Of a DNA stretch of 6,530 bases, positions 1-5,347 are shown one piece after another; the first letter of the stretch is position 1, and every line of letters begins with the position of its first letter. The notes under the pieces are model-generated. The model was not told where the DNA came from and ran no database searches. It worked only from the letters and a program-made list of their open reading frames with translations. Made by a program: the position numbers and the translations under genes. This DNA is from Nocardioidaceae bacterium. GTDB lineage: Bacteria; Actinomycetota; Actinomycetes; Propionibacteriales; Nocardioidaceae. Location: the NCBI GenBank assembly GCA_013696365.1, contig JACCYS010000082.1, positions 1 to 6,530 on the forward strand, in the 5' to 3' direction.

Positions 1-240
1 GCGTGCTTGTCACTGCTCGATCCCTTCGGCACCACGGTGCGCCTGCACGAGCCACCCGACGGCGAGGCAGGTGAGCCCCGGCTCGACGCCCGACAGCCCC
101 TGCTCGTGGTGCCTTGGCATGACAAGCGCGGCCGTACGACCATCAGGCACCGGTCGGGTCGCGGTTCTCCTGAAGGTGGGCCAGCACTGCCAGGACCCGG
201 CGGTGGTCGTCCGGCTCCGGGAGGAGGCCGAGCTTGGTGA
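1..240 (+). CDS. Possible C-terminal end of a VOC (glyoxalase/bleomycin-resistance-like) protein, partial at left edge
   Basis: Frame 1 is open from the window edge to a TGA at 238-240. Near its start it encodes LSLLDPFGTTVRLHEP, which resembles the last beta strand of VOC-fold proteins, where a D-P-[FD]-G-[NT] turn precedes a strand ending near E-P. In that family the strand carries a metal-ligand or active-site Glu; the E of HEP could play that part. The downstream tail (after about base 130) is Arg/Gly/Pro-rich and runs antisense over the last 98 bases of the NarL-type regulator gene. Either the true gene has a long degenerate tail overlapping its convergent neighbour, or the end has been disturbed. 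The body of the gene lies outside the window, so the family call rests on about 16 residues and is tentative. A chance open frame in GC-rich DNA is the alternative. Confidence 0.33.
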   Translation, partial: ACLSLLDPFGTTVRLHEPPDGEAGEPRLDARQPLLVVPWHDKRGRTTIRHRSGRGSPEGGPALPGPGGGRPAPGGGRAW

Positions 241-805
241 ACACGCTGTGCACGTGGGACTCCACGGTCTTGGCGCTGAGGAAGAGCCGGCCGGCGACGG
301 CCTGATTGGATCTGCCCTCGGCCATGAGCGCGAGGACCTCGCGTTCGCGCTGGCTCAGCCGCTCCAGCGGATCGCGCTCCCTCGTCCGCCCAAGAAGGCG
401 CTCCACCACCTGCGGGTCCAGGGCGGTGCCACCGGACGCAACCCGGCGGACGGCCTCGGCGAAGCTGGCCACATCGCCCACCCGGTCCTTGAGCAGGTAC
501 CCGACGCCGCCACCGCTTCTGAGCAGGTCGACGGCGTAGCGCGACTCCAGGTGCTGGGAGAGGATGACCACACCGACCTCGGGCCGTCGAGAACGAATCT
601 CGACTGCAGCCTGCAGGCCTTCCACGGTGTGTGTGGGCGGCATGCGGACGTCCACCACGACGACGTCGGGTCGCAGCGTGTCGACGGCGTGGACCAGCGC
701 GGCGGTGTCCCCGAACTGGGCCACCACGTCGAAGCCGTGTTCAGACAACAGGCGCGCCACCCCCTCTCGCACGAGCGGGGCATCGTCGGCCAGGATCACC
801 CGCAC
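143..805 (-). CDS. NarL/FixJ-family response regulator (receiver plus LuxR-type HTH)
   Basis: This 220-residue DNA-binding response regulator is the likely output of the histidine kinase encoded just upstream. The receiver domain covers about residues 1-120, with the acidic pair D7-D8, phospho-acceptor D52 (VVVVDVRMP), conserved S83 and K106 (GYLLKDR). A LuxR-type helix-turn-helix covers about 147-205, with the hallmark LSQREREVLALMAEGRSN and the recognition helix SAKTVESHVHSVFTKLGL. Length and layout are standard for the family: phosphorylation at D52 should favour dimerisation and promoter binding. The start used is GTG at 805, overlapping the kinase gene by 10 bases. A second GTG two codons later (799) would give a 4-base GTGA overlap, so the exact start is open, but coupling to the kinase is clear. 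The target genes cannot be read from the sequence. The divergent membrane-protein gene beyond the operon is one candidate. Confidence 0.96.
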   Translation of the reverse strand: MRVILADDAPLVREGVARLLSEHGFDVVAQFGDTAALVHAVDTLRPDVVVVDVRMPPTHTVEGLQAAVEIRSRRPEVGVVILSQHLESRYAVDLLRSGGGVGYLLKDRVGDVASFAEAVRRVASGGTALDPQVVERLLGRTRERDPLERLSQREREVLALMAEGRSNQAVAGRLFLSAKTVESHVHSVFTKLGLLPEPDDHRRVLAVLAHLQENRDPTGA

Positions 806-2505
806 GGCAGCTCGGCCCGCACCCGTGTGCCCGCCCCTGGGCTGCTGTCGACCTTGAGGCGGCCGTCGAGAGCTGCGAGGCGGTCGGCCAGGCCCTCGAG
901 TCCCGATCCGGGCCTCACCTTTGCGCCGCCCACCCCGTTGTCGGCCACCTCCACCCGGAGCCGATCGCCGTCGTGCTCGATGCGCACGTCCACCGACGAG
1001 GCCCCGGAGTACTTGGCCACGTTGGTCAACGCCTCGGCCACCACGTAGTACACGGCGACCTCGACCGGTGCGGGCAGCGCCTCGATAGTCGTGGCCGAGA
1101 CGATGACGGGGACGGGCGAGCGGTCGGCGATCGATTCGACCGCCGCGACCAGGCCCACCTCACTGAGGATGGAAGGGTGCAGGCCGCGGGCCAGCTCTCG
1201 GAGCTCCTGAATGGCAGCCGCCGCTTCCGTCGAAGCCTGGGTCAGCCAGCCGTCGACGTCTCCATTCCCTGAGACCAGCTTGCTCCGGGCCATCCCGACC
1301 GCGAGGGACACGCTCACCAGGCGCTGCTGGGCTCCGTCGTGCAGGTTGCGCTCGACCCGCCGACGCTCCGCGTCGGCCGCCCCCACGATGCGAGCACGCG
1401 ACGTGTGGACCTCCTCGAGGCGCGCGAGGACCTCGGCGTGGAGGCGCTCGTTCTCCAGCGCCAGGCCGGCCGCAGCGCAGACTGCGTCGACGTGGGCGGG
1501 ATCGTCACCCAGGGCGGCATCGTGGATCAGGGCGCCGATGGGCGAACCGGAGCGCTCGATCAGCGTCACCGCCCGGTCACCGCCTCCGCCGGGCAGCTCC
1601 ACCGGCTGGCCGTTGGCATCGACGTAGCGTCCACCGGCGACGGAGTAGGCGACCTCGACGGTGGGGTCACCGAGGGCACGGGCCAGCGCCTCCCGGAGGG
1701 CGCCTGCCGGCGAGGCGCCGCCCAGCTCGACCACCAGCCGGCCGACATGGCCTCGAGCCAGGCGAGCGCGCAGAAGGCCAGCGAGGAAGACCAGCGGAGC
1801 CACGGCCAGGAGCGCCAGCGCCACCAGGGCCCACCGCGGCCCCAGCCCCGTGGGCAAGCCCAGCTCGGACACCAGGGCGACCATGTAGATCACGATGAAG
1901 AGGCAGGCGCCGGGCACGACCGGCAGCAGGACCCGCCGGGCGGCCTTGCTGCCTAGGCGCCAGCGTCGCACCAGGACGGCCAGGAAGCACGCGGCGGTGA
2001 TCAACGTCGCCGCCAGAAGGCCGACGTACCAGGCGCGACCCAGCCCCTGATCGATATCAAGGCCGAACACGTTGCGAGGGCAGTCGGCGCAATCGCCCAT
2101 CTCCATCACCGGCACCCCGACGACCACCAAGGCGTACGGCAAGGAGGCGATGATGCGCTCGGTCCTCGAGGTGAGGCCGCTGGGGAAGGCGAGCGCCAGG
2201 TGCGCCAGAAGGGCGAGGCTGAGCGGCAGCAGTGCCAGGCCGATCGTTGCGGCGACCGCGTTGGGGATGACCACAAGCGCCTGAGCTGTCAGCCACGCCA
2301 AACCGGTGGCGATGAGCAGTCGCGGGGTGACACTGTCGGGCCGATGTTCCGCGACGAACACGCCGGCCACCACGAACAACACACCGGCGCTGAACAGCGG
2401 CGCCAGCGCCAACGGCGACTTGTCGCGGAGGAGGACTGTGACGATCCCGGTCGTCACGATGGCGGCGACGAGCACAGCCAGCATCCAGCGGCCACGCGCG
2501 CTCAT
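796..2505 (-). CDS. Membrane sensor histidine kinase, NarL/DesK-type (HisKA_3 plus HATPase)
   Basis: This 569-residue kinase has a membrane sensor half and a cytoplasmic catalytic half. About eight hydrophobic segments are visible (roughly 7-26, 34-52, 62-80, 84-106, 119-135, 158-179, 192-214, 225-246). A GAF-like linker follows at about 255-350, then a helical stretch (350-380). The HisKA_3 dimerisation helix has the phospho-accepting H389 in ERRRVERNLHDGAQQRL, and the ATPase domain runs to about 567. ATP-binding motifs are intact: N box EALTNVAKYS (N495), G1 box DNGVGG (522-527) and G2 box GSGLEGLADR (533-542). The loop between helices five and six holds C139-A-D-C142, a CxxC pair that could sense redox state or bind metal; I believe similar pairs occur in related actinobacterial kinases. 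The ATG at 2505 lies inside the stop of the upstream receiver gene (ATGA overlap). The signal sensed is unknown. Autophosphorylation at H389 and transfer to either or both flanking receivers is inferred from context. Confidence 0.96.
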   Translation of the reverse strand: MSARGRWMLAVLVAAIVTTGIVTVLLRDKSPLALAPLFSAGVLFVVAGVFVAEHRPDSVTPRLLIATGLAWLTAQALVVIPNAVAATIGLALLPLSLALLAHLALAFPSGLTSRTERIIASLPYALVVVGVPVMEMGDCADCPRNVFGLDIDQGLGRAWYVGLLAATLITAACFLAVLVRRWRLGSKAARRVLLPVVPGACLFIVIYMVALVSELGLPTGLGPRWALVALALLAVAPLVFLAGLLRARLARGHVGRLVVELGGASPAGALREALARALGDPTVEVAYSVAGGRYVDANGQPVELPGGGGDRAVTLIERSGSPIGALIHDAALGDDPAHVDAVCAAAGLALENERLHAEVLARLEEVHTSRARIVGAADAERRRVERNLHDGAQQRLVSVSLAVGMARSKLVSGNGDVDGWLTQASTEAAAAIQELRELARGLHPSILSEVGLVAAVESIADRSPVPVIVSATTIEALPAPVEVAVYYVVAEALTNVAKYSGASSVDVRIEHDGDRLRVEVADNGVGGAKVRPGSGLEGLADRLAALDGRLKVDSSPGAGTRVRAELPCG

Positions 2506-2861
2506 TCCCCACCCTTCACGATGGTGACGAGAGCATCACCGGACAGCTCCACCTTGGGGATGAACGCCGCCGGCGAGTTCGCCAGTCGATCGCCGAACTC
2601 GGCGGCGCGGCGAACCGAGGTCAACACCACGACGGTGCCCGGTGTCGTCTTGGCCAGCCCGGCGGCGACGCTGAACCCGTCGGTGTCGGGCAACTGGACG
2701 TCGAGCAGCAGGAGGCTCGGTCGAAGCGCCGCCACCGTGGACAGCGCCCCTGCGCCATCGGCGACCTCACCGATGACCTCGAAGCCGGCGTCTTCGAGCA
2801 GCAACCGGGCCGTGGCGCGAAAACCGCAGTGATCATCGGCAATGACGGCCGTCCGGAGCAT
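2502..2861 (-). CDS. Stand-alone receiver-domain response regulator (no output domain)
   Basis: This 119-residue single-domain response regulator is the first gene of the three-gene signalling operon. It has the complete receiver set: acidic pair D9-D10 (VIADDH), phospho-acceptor D54 (LLLLDVQLPDTDGF), conserved T81 and K103 (AFIPKVELSG). Nothing follows the receiver, so it cannot bind DNA itself. Such proteins act by protein contact, as a phosphate sink or as a relay partner. The ATG at 2861 starts directly on the canonical first strand (LRTAVIADD). The frame stays open upstream to 3176, but that extension is Gly/Arg-rich, lacks domain character and runs into the divergent gene, so I exclude it. 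The stop overlaps the kinase start by four bases (ATGA). Similar short receivers beside NarL-type kinase/regulator pairs are, from my knowledge, common in actinobacteria. Their role is not well defined. Confidence 0.92.
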   Translation of the reverse strand: MLRTAVIADDHCGFRATARLLLEDAGFEVIGEVADGAGALSTVAALRPSLLLLDVQLPDTDGFSVAAGLAKTTPGTVVVLTSVRRAAEFGDRLANSPAAFIPKVELSGDALVTIVKGGE

Positions 2862-2994
2862 GGTCGATGATCGCACCCCGCCAGGACGATCGTTACCGGG
2901 CAGACCCTGATCGCAGAATCCGGGTCCGCCCCGATGCGGCACCCCATCACCGCTTCGTACGGTGCGAACACCACCTACGACGGAGGACAACCCG
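2862..2994. promoter_or_regulatory. Divergent intergenic region between signalling operon and membrane-protein gene
   Basis: These 133 bases separate two divergent starts, so promoters for both the three-gene signalling operon (minus strand) and the membrane-protein gene (plus strand) should lie here. A TACGGT hexamer at 2958-2963 fits the loose actinobacterial -10 pattern TANNNT on the plus strand, but no convincing -35 sits at the right distance. TTCG (2954-2957) and CGAA (2965-2968) form short inverted arms around it. I see no strong promoter on the minus strand. The assignment rests on gene layout rather than on motifs. Confidence 0.45.
2982..2986 (+). promoter_or_regulatory. Shine-Dalgarno GGAGG that fixes the start of the membrane-protein gene
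   Basis: GGAGG ends eight bases before the ATG at 2995, ideal spacing for ribosome binding. The frame has another ATG at 2962, but that one has no comparable site in front and would place this GGAGG inside the coding region. This site therefore decides in favour of the start at 2995. Confidence 0.75.
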
Positions 2995-3588
2995 ATGATG
3001 AACCCGACGACGAAGCATCGCCCACCGGACATGCTGACCGTGGACCGAAGGACCAGCGACGGCAGCGTCGCCGCGGCGGCCCCGCCCGGGAGGGGGGTGG
3101 AACCACCGCCTCGATGGGCACGTCGCCTGGCCACCCTCACCGTGTTGACCACGGTGCCGTCGGCACTGTGGCGCATCGCGATGGCCGTCGGTGTCCCTGT
3201 CGGTGCCGACGGCAGCTACGTCGACGACCACTACGGGGCGCTGGGATGGGGGACCGTCTACGTGTTCGGGCTGAGCCTGCTCCTGGTGGGCCTCGCCCTG
3301 CTCACGCTCGGCCTCGTGCGGCCGTGGGGCGAGAGGGTTCCGGGGTGGGTGCCGTTCATCGGCGAGAAGCGGGTCCCACGGCTGGCCGCGGTGATCCCTG
3401 CGGGAGCCGGCGCGGTGGCGGTGACCTTGATGTGGATCGGTGTGTTCTCCGGTCTCGGGCCCATCTTCACCCTTTACGGCCTCGACGGTGCCGAGCGGGT
3501 CGTCCTGCTCCTCTGCTACTCGCCCCTGCTGTTGTGGGGCCCGTTCCTCGGCGCGGTGACGGTGTCATACGCCAAGCGGACCCGCTAG
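2995..3588 (+). CDS. Uncharacterised four-helix integral membrane protein
   Basis: This 197-residue protein has no function that I recognise. The first 40 or so residues are polar and Pro/Ala-rich (probably cytosolic and unstructured). Four hydrophobic segments follow at about 43-66, 86-108, 129-152 and 168-191, ending in a basic tail (YAKRTR). Notable patches are WRIAMAVG at the end of helix one, a Gly/Asp/Tyr-rich loop (70-82), RPWGERVPGWVPFIGEKRVPRL (about 109-130) between helices two and three, and PxGAG at the start of helix three. From memory, the PWGE...VP.W.P.....RVP pattern recurs in actinobacterial membrane proteins of unknown role. The start is set by a GGAGG eight bases upstream; a second ATG follows immediately. 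The gene is divergent from the histidine kinase operon and could be controlled by it, but nothing in the sequence proves this. There is no signal-peptidase site or catalytic motif. Confidence 0.85.
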   Translation: MMNPTTKHRPPDMLTVDRRTSDGSVAAAAPPGRGVEPPPRWARRLATLTVLTTVPSALWRIAMAVGVPVGADGSYVDDHYGALGWGTVYVFGLSLLLVGLALLTLGLVRPWGERVPGWVPFIGEKRVPRLAAVIPAGAGAVAVTLMWIGVFSGLGPIFTLYGLDGAERVVLLLCYSPLLLWGPFLGAVTVSYAKRTR

Positions 3589-3619
3589 GTCGACGTACTG
3601 ATGCTCGCCCCGGTGGAGC

Positions 3620-3642
3620 CGCTGCGCCGTCGCCGCGCAGCG
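3620..3642 (+). terminator. Candidate hairpin terminator after the membrane-protein gene
   Basis: CGCTGCGC (3620-3627) and GCGCAGCG (3635-3642) form a perfect 8-bp GC-rich stem with a 7-base loop, 31 bases after the TAG at 3586-3588. No T run follows, so it is not a classical intrinsic terminator. Tail-less GC hairpins at gene ends are common in high-GC actinobacteria. It could also simply be GC-rich chance structure. Confidence 0.38.
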
Positions 3643-3704
3643 TCCGGGTGGAGCTGGCCAGCGCGTCTGACCGTCTGGGCGCGGCAGCCGCACCAGCGCG
3701 TAGA

Positions 3705-3753
3705 TGGAGCGGGTGACGGGAGTCGAACCCGGTTTCTCAGCTCGGGAGGCTGA
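3705..3753 (-). other. 3' fragment of a tRNA-Gly(CCC) gene, probable attachment-site (att) scar
   Basis: Read on the minus strand, this is the 3' part of a glycine tRNA. The anticodon stem TCAGC/GCTGA (3749-3753 with 3737-3741) closes a 7-base loop CTCCCGA with anticodon CCC. A short variable region GAAA follows. The T arm has loop TTCGACT, with four good pairs and one C-U mismatch at 49-65. Then come the acceptor 3' strand CACCCGC, U73 (typical of bacterial tRNA-Gly) and an encoded CCA (3707-3705). The 26 bases that should precede it contain no GCGGGTG acceptor strand and no D arm, so this is not a working tRNA gene. A fragment starting at the anticodon stem and ending at the 3' end matches the core duplicated when tyrosine-recombinase elements integrate into tRNA genes. 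Its orientation places the inserted DNA at higher coordinates. A tRNA gene broken by deletion is the alternative. Confidence 0.78.
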
Positions 3754-3821
3754 CGGGAGACGGCCTCGTGACCAGGTGGGTCGCGAACCTGCGGGTCAAC
3801 GGGGACGCGGGTCGCAAGCGG

Positions 3822-4199
3822 TCACACGACAAGAACCTCGAGCGAGGGGTCGAGACGAAGTAGATCGTCTGGATCCGAGGTGACCACCCGCTGATGCGCC
3901 CGGCGTGCGCACACCACGACATGCGCATCGACGATGTCGGCAGTGCCGCTGACAGCGAGTAGCCGGCCGACGTGGGTGGCGTCGACCCGGTCGAGATCAA
4001 TGACGTCAGTGGTCGGCTGGCGGATCAACCGGGCGAGCCGGACCTGACGCTCGGGCTTCCGGATGGCCTGCGCGAGAACGCTCGCCGGGATCGTCACTCT
4101 GGCCCGCGTTTCGCTGGCACGAGCCAACAGAACGGTGATTCGGCGTTCGTGCCGATCGACTGCGATGAGCCCTCCGGCGTCGAACGTGATGCCGGGCAT
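3822..4199 (-). CDS. vapC: VapC-like PIN-domain toxin (putative endoribonuclease)
   Basis: This 125-residue PIN-domain protein is the likely toxin of a type II toxin-antitoxin pair. VapC toxins cut RNA, often tRNA, using a cluster of acidic residues and Mg2+. Visible here are D7 in the first strand (GITFDAGGLIAVDR), D88/D91 in TADIVDAHVVVCARR and D109 in VVTSDPDDLLRLD. Where most PIN proteins have a helix-borne Glu (PA.VLAE), this one has Q44 (IPASVLAQAIRKPERQ). I recall related actinobacterial proteins with VLAQ.WR, so this looks like a subfamily trait rather than a mutation. Activity could still differ from standard VapC. The start ATG shares one base with the antitoxin stop (TGATG), the usual coupling in such pairs. 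Its stop lies 68 bases from the tRNA-Gly fragment, making it the outermost gene on that side of the presumed element. The frame is complete and undamaged. Confidence 0.88.
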   Translation of the reverse strand: MPGITFDAGGLIAVDRHERRITVLLARASETRARVTIPASVLAQAIRKPERQVRLARLIRQPTTDVIDLDRVDATHVGRLLAVSGTADIVDAHVVVCARRAHQRVVTSDPDDLLRLDPSLEVLVV

Positions 4200-4459
4200 C
4201 AGGCGGCCGAGCCTGGTCTTCGCCGCGCAGTGCCGAGCAGCTCATCAGCCCAGGAACGTTCGTCATCGGTGAGGGGCCCGCCGGTCTCTCGCAGCGCCTC
4301 AGCGAGCAGGGCTCCCCAGCCAGCGACATCGTCAAGCGCCACGGAGACGGCGTGCTGAACGAAGCCGGACACGCTCGGCGCACTGCCTCTGGCGACGAGC
4401 TTGCGGATCTGATCGAGCTGGGTCTCGTCGAGCGTGATCGTCACCTTGCGGGTCGCCAT
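4199..4459 (-). CDS. VapB-like ribbon-helix-helix antitoxin
   Basis: This 86-residue antitoxin is encoded directly before the PIN toxin. The N-terminus fits a ribbon-helix-helix (CopG/MetJ-type) DNA-binding fold: beta strand RKVTITL (about 4-10), helix one DETQLDQIRKLVARG (11-25), a turn, then helix two SVSGFVQHAVSVALDD (29-44). The C-terminal half (45-86) is acidic then basic and probably wraps the toxin: WGALLAEALRETGG, then LTDDERSWADELLG. In such systems the antitoxin dimer binds the operon's own promoter and represses it, more tightly when in complex with the toxin. I chose ATG 4459 because MATRKVTITLDE is a typical start for the fold and GGTGG sits five bases upstream. An in-frame ATG at 4471 would add four residues. 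The stop overlaps the toxin start by one base. Family membership is clear from the fold pattern; the exact antitoxin subfamily is not settled. Confidence 0.85.
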   Translation of the reverse strand: MATRKVTITLDETQLDQIRKLVARGSAPSVSGFVQHAVSVALDDVAGWGALLAEALRETGGPLTDDERSWADELLGTARRRPGSAA

Positions 4460-4473
4460 ACCAACCACCATAT

Positions 4474-4490
4474 CACTGGGATTGACACTG
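4474..4490. promoter_or_regulatory. CACTG direct repeats before the antitoxin gene, possible operator
   Basis: CACTG occurs at 4474-4478 and 4486-4490, twelve bases apart, in a locally AT-richer stretch just upstream of the antitoxin start. Ribbon-helix-helix antitoxins usually bind short repeated half-sites in this position to repress their own operon. The five-base repeats are short enough to arise by chance, and no clear -35/-10 pair is visible on the minus strand. Confidence 0.25.
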
Positions 4491-4533
4491 ATTCCGGACG
4501 ATCACACGGCTGGGCGTTGGCTAGGCGCGGCGG

Positions 4534-4731
4534 TCACGCCGACGCCCAGAGCGCGTCAATTGTCAGCCGCTTGTCCGCACGAGCCCGGCCGAGGGCGCGG
4601 CTGGCCTCGGCGATCTCGATCAGCTGCTCGAGCAGGTCGAGCCGCTCATCGGGCGTGAGGCTGGCAACGAGGCGGGCTTGCGCCTGCTCGGTTCCTGCGA
4701 AGGTCGCGCGGTCCCAGCCGTCACCGCTCAC
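4534..4731 (-). CDS. Small protein (65 aa) paired with a nucleotidyltransferase-like gene, function unknown
   Basis: This short, mostly helical, soluble protein overlaps the 3' end of the nucleotidyltransferase-like gene by 11 bases. After a polar N-terminus (SGDGWDRATFAGTEQAQ) comes LVASLTPDERLDLLEQLIEIAEAS, an amphipathic helical segment in which L-T-P-x-E-R-L opens a helix, and then a basic stretch (GRARADKRL) before the end. I recall similar short LTPxxRLxxLE proteins beside AbiEii-like nucleotidyltransferase genes, which suggests a cognate partner or antitoxin-like role. That is inference. I set the start at GTG 4731, since GGGGGGAG (4744-4737) ends five bases upstream; a TTG at 4749 is open in the same frame but has no comparable site. 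The frame is intact although its upstream partner is broken. Another possibility is that it is simply a small conserved accessory protein. It contains no cysteines, no membrane segment and no recognisable DNA-binding motif. Confidence 0.68.
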   Translation of the reverse strand: MSGDGWDRATFAGTEQAQARLVASLTPDERLDLLEQLIEIAEASRALGRARADKRLTIDALWASA

Positions 4732-5226
4732 GGTCGCTCCCCCCGTCAAGGATCCGCTGCAGCGCCTCGATGTCGTCGAGGTCGCGAGCTCGACCGGCGG
4801 CGTGCTTCATCGCGATGAGGTGCTCCAGGGCGGCCACCGGGATCGTCCCTGCGCCGACCTGGGTCGGTACCGCCCGTGCGACCAGCACCTCGAAGTCGAG
4901 GGGATAGGAGACGAAGACGTCGACTTCCCGGGCGAGACGCCGCGGGTCGTAGAACGACAGGTCCCGCATGTGCTTGTCCCTGATCCAGGTCTCCCGGATC
5001 GCCGGGTCGGCGAAGTCGAGGCCGAGACCGGCACCCTGGGCTGAAGGCCGAGCTGCTGGAGAGCTTGCATGGTTCGGAGGGCTGCTGCGGGTTCAAGGTC
5101 GACGACCACGTCGAGGTCGACGGTTGCCCGGACGTGACCGCTCATGACGACAGCCATCCCTCCCACGACGACAAAGCGGACGCCGGCCCCCTCGAAGGCG
5201 GCGTAGACGTCGTCGTACAAGCCCAT
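4721..5226 (-). pseudogene. Nucleotidyltransferase-like gene (AbiEii/DUF6036-type), broken by a one-base deletion
   Basis: Two overlapping frames together make one protein. The first (from ATG 5226) gives MGLYDDVYAAFEGAGVRF, then the nucleotidyltransferase signature: G22-G23, R33, T35 and the metal-binding pair D37-x-D39 in VGGMAVVMSGHVRATVDLDV, continuing to about A69 (RVPVSA). The second resumes with LDFADPAIRETWIRDKHMRDLSF and runs to TGA 4721-4723 (ALEHLIAMKHAAGRARDLDDI). Restoring one base near 5020-5021, where GCCTCGAC on the minus strand would be GCCCTCGAC, rebuilds a 168-residue protein. Unrepaired, the first frame drifts into Ser/Thr/Arg-rich nonsense and stops at 4807. Intact relatives include toxin nucleotidyltransferases that modify tRNA or other targets; the substrate here is unknown. 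The 65-residue gene overlapping its 3' end is probably its partner. A sequencing error or -1 ribosomal frameshifting could also explain the break, though I see no slippery heptamer. Confidence 0.8.
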
Positions 5227-5347
5227 GTCGCGGGGTAGGCGGCGATGTCGGTCACGGTTTGAGGGCTCCGGACTGGCAGGTGCTGGCCATCTGCGAGTGT
5301 CTGGCGAACACCGGTTGCAGCCTCGTCGTGCCGTGACATCCTCGCGA

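Noticed and set aside
71..1048. Long open frame on the + strand, 325 codons, over the regulator and kinase genes
   Set aside because: It is antisense to two confidently identified genes, has no domain character and no good ribosome-binding site. Long antisense frames are expected in GC-rich coding DNA.
2862..3176. N-terminal extension of the stand-alone receiver gene
   Set aside because: The extra 105 residues are low-complexity, overlap the divergent gene and precede the canonical receiver start. ATG 2861 fits the family.
2934..3716. Open frame of 260 codons on the + strand overlapping the membrane-protein gene
   Set aside because: The translation is Arg/Gly/Pro-rich with no domain pattern. 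The other frame has clear membrane helices and a well-placed GGAGG.
3705..3779. A complete tRNA-Gly gene
   Set aside because: The 26 bases before the anticodon stem do not contain an acceptor strand pairing with CACCCGC, the U8-A9 position or a D arm, so only the 3' part is present.
4482..4487. TTGACA on the + strand as a -35 element
   Set aside because: No -10-like hexamer lies at the right spacing and no + strand gene follows. The sequence overlaps the region upstream of the minus-strand antitoxin gene.
5142..5339. Small open frame on the minus strand between the nucleotidyltransferase-like and VOC genes
   Set aside because: It overlaps the conserved start of the nucleotidyltransferase-like gene in another frame and has no recognisable features.
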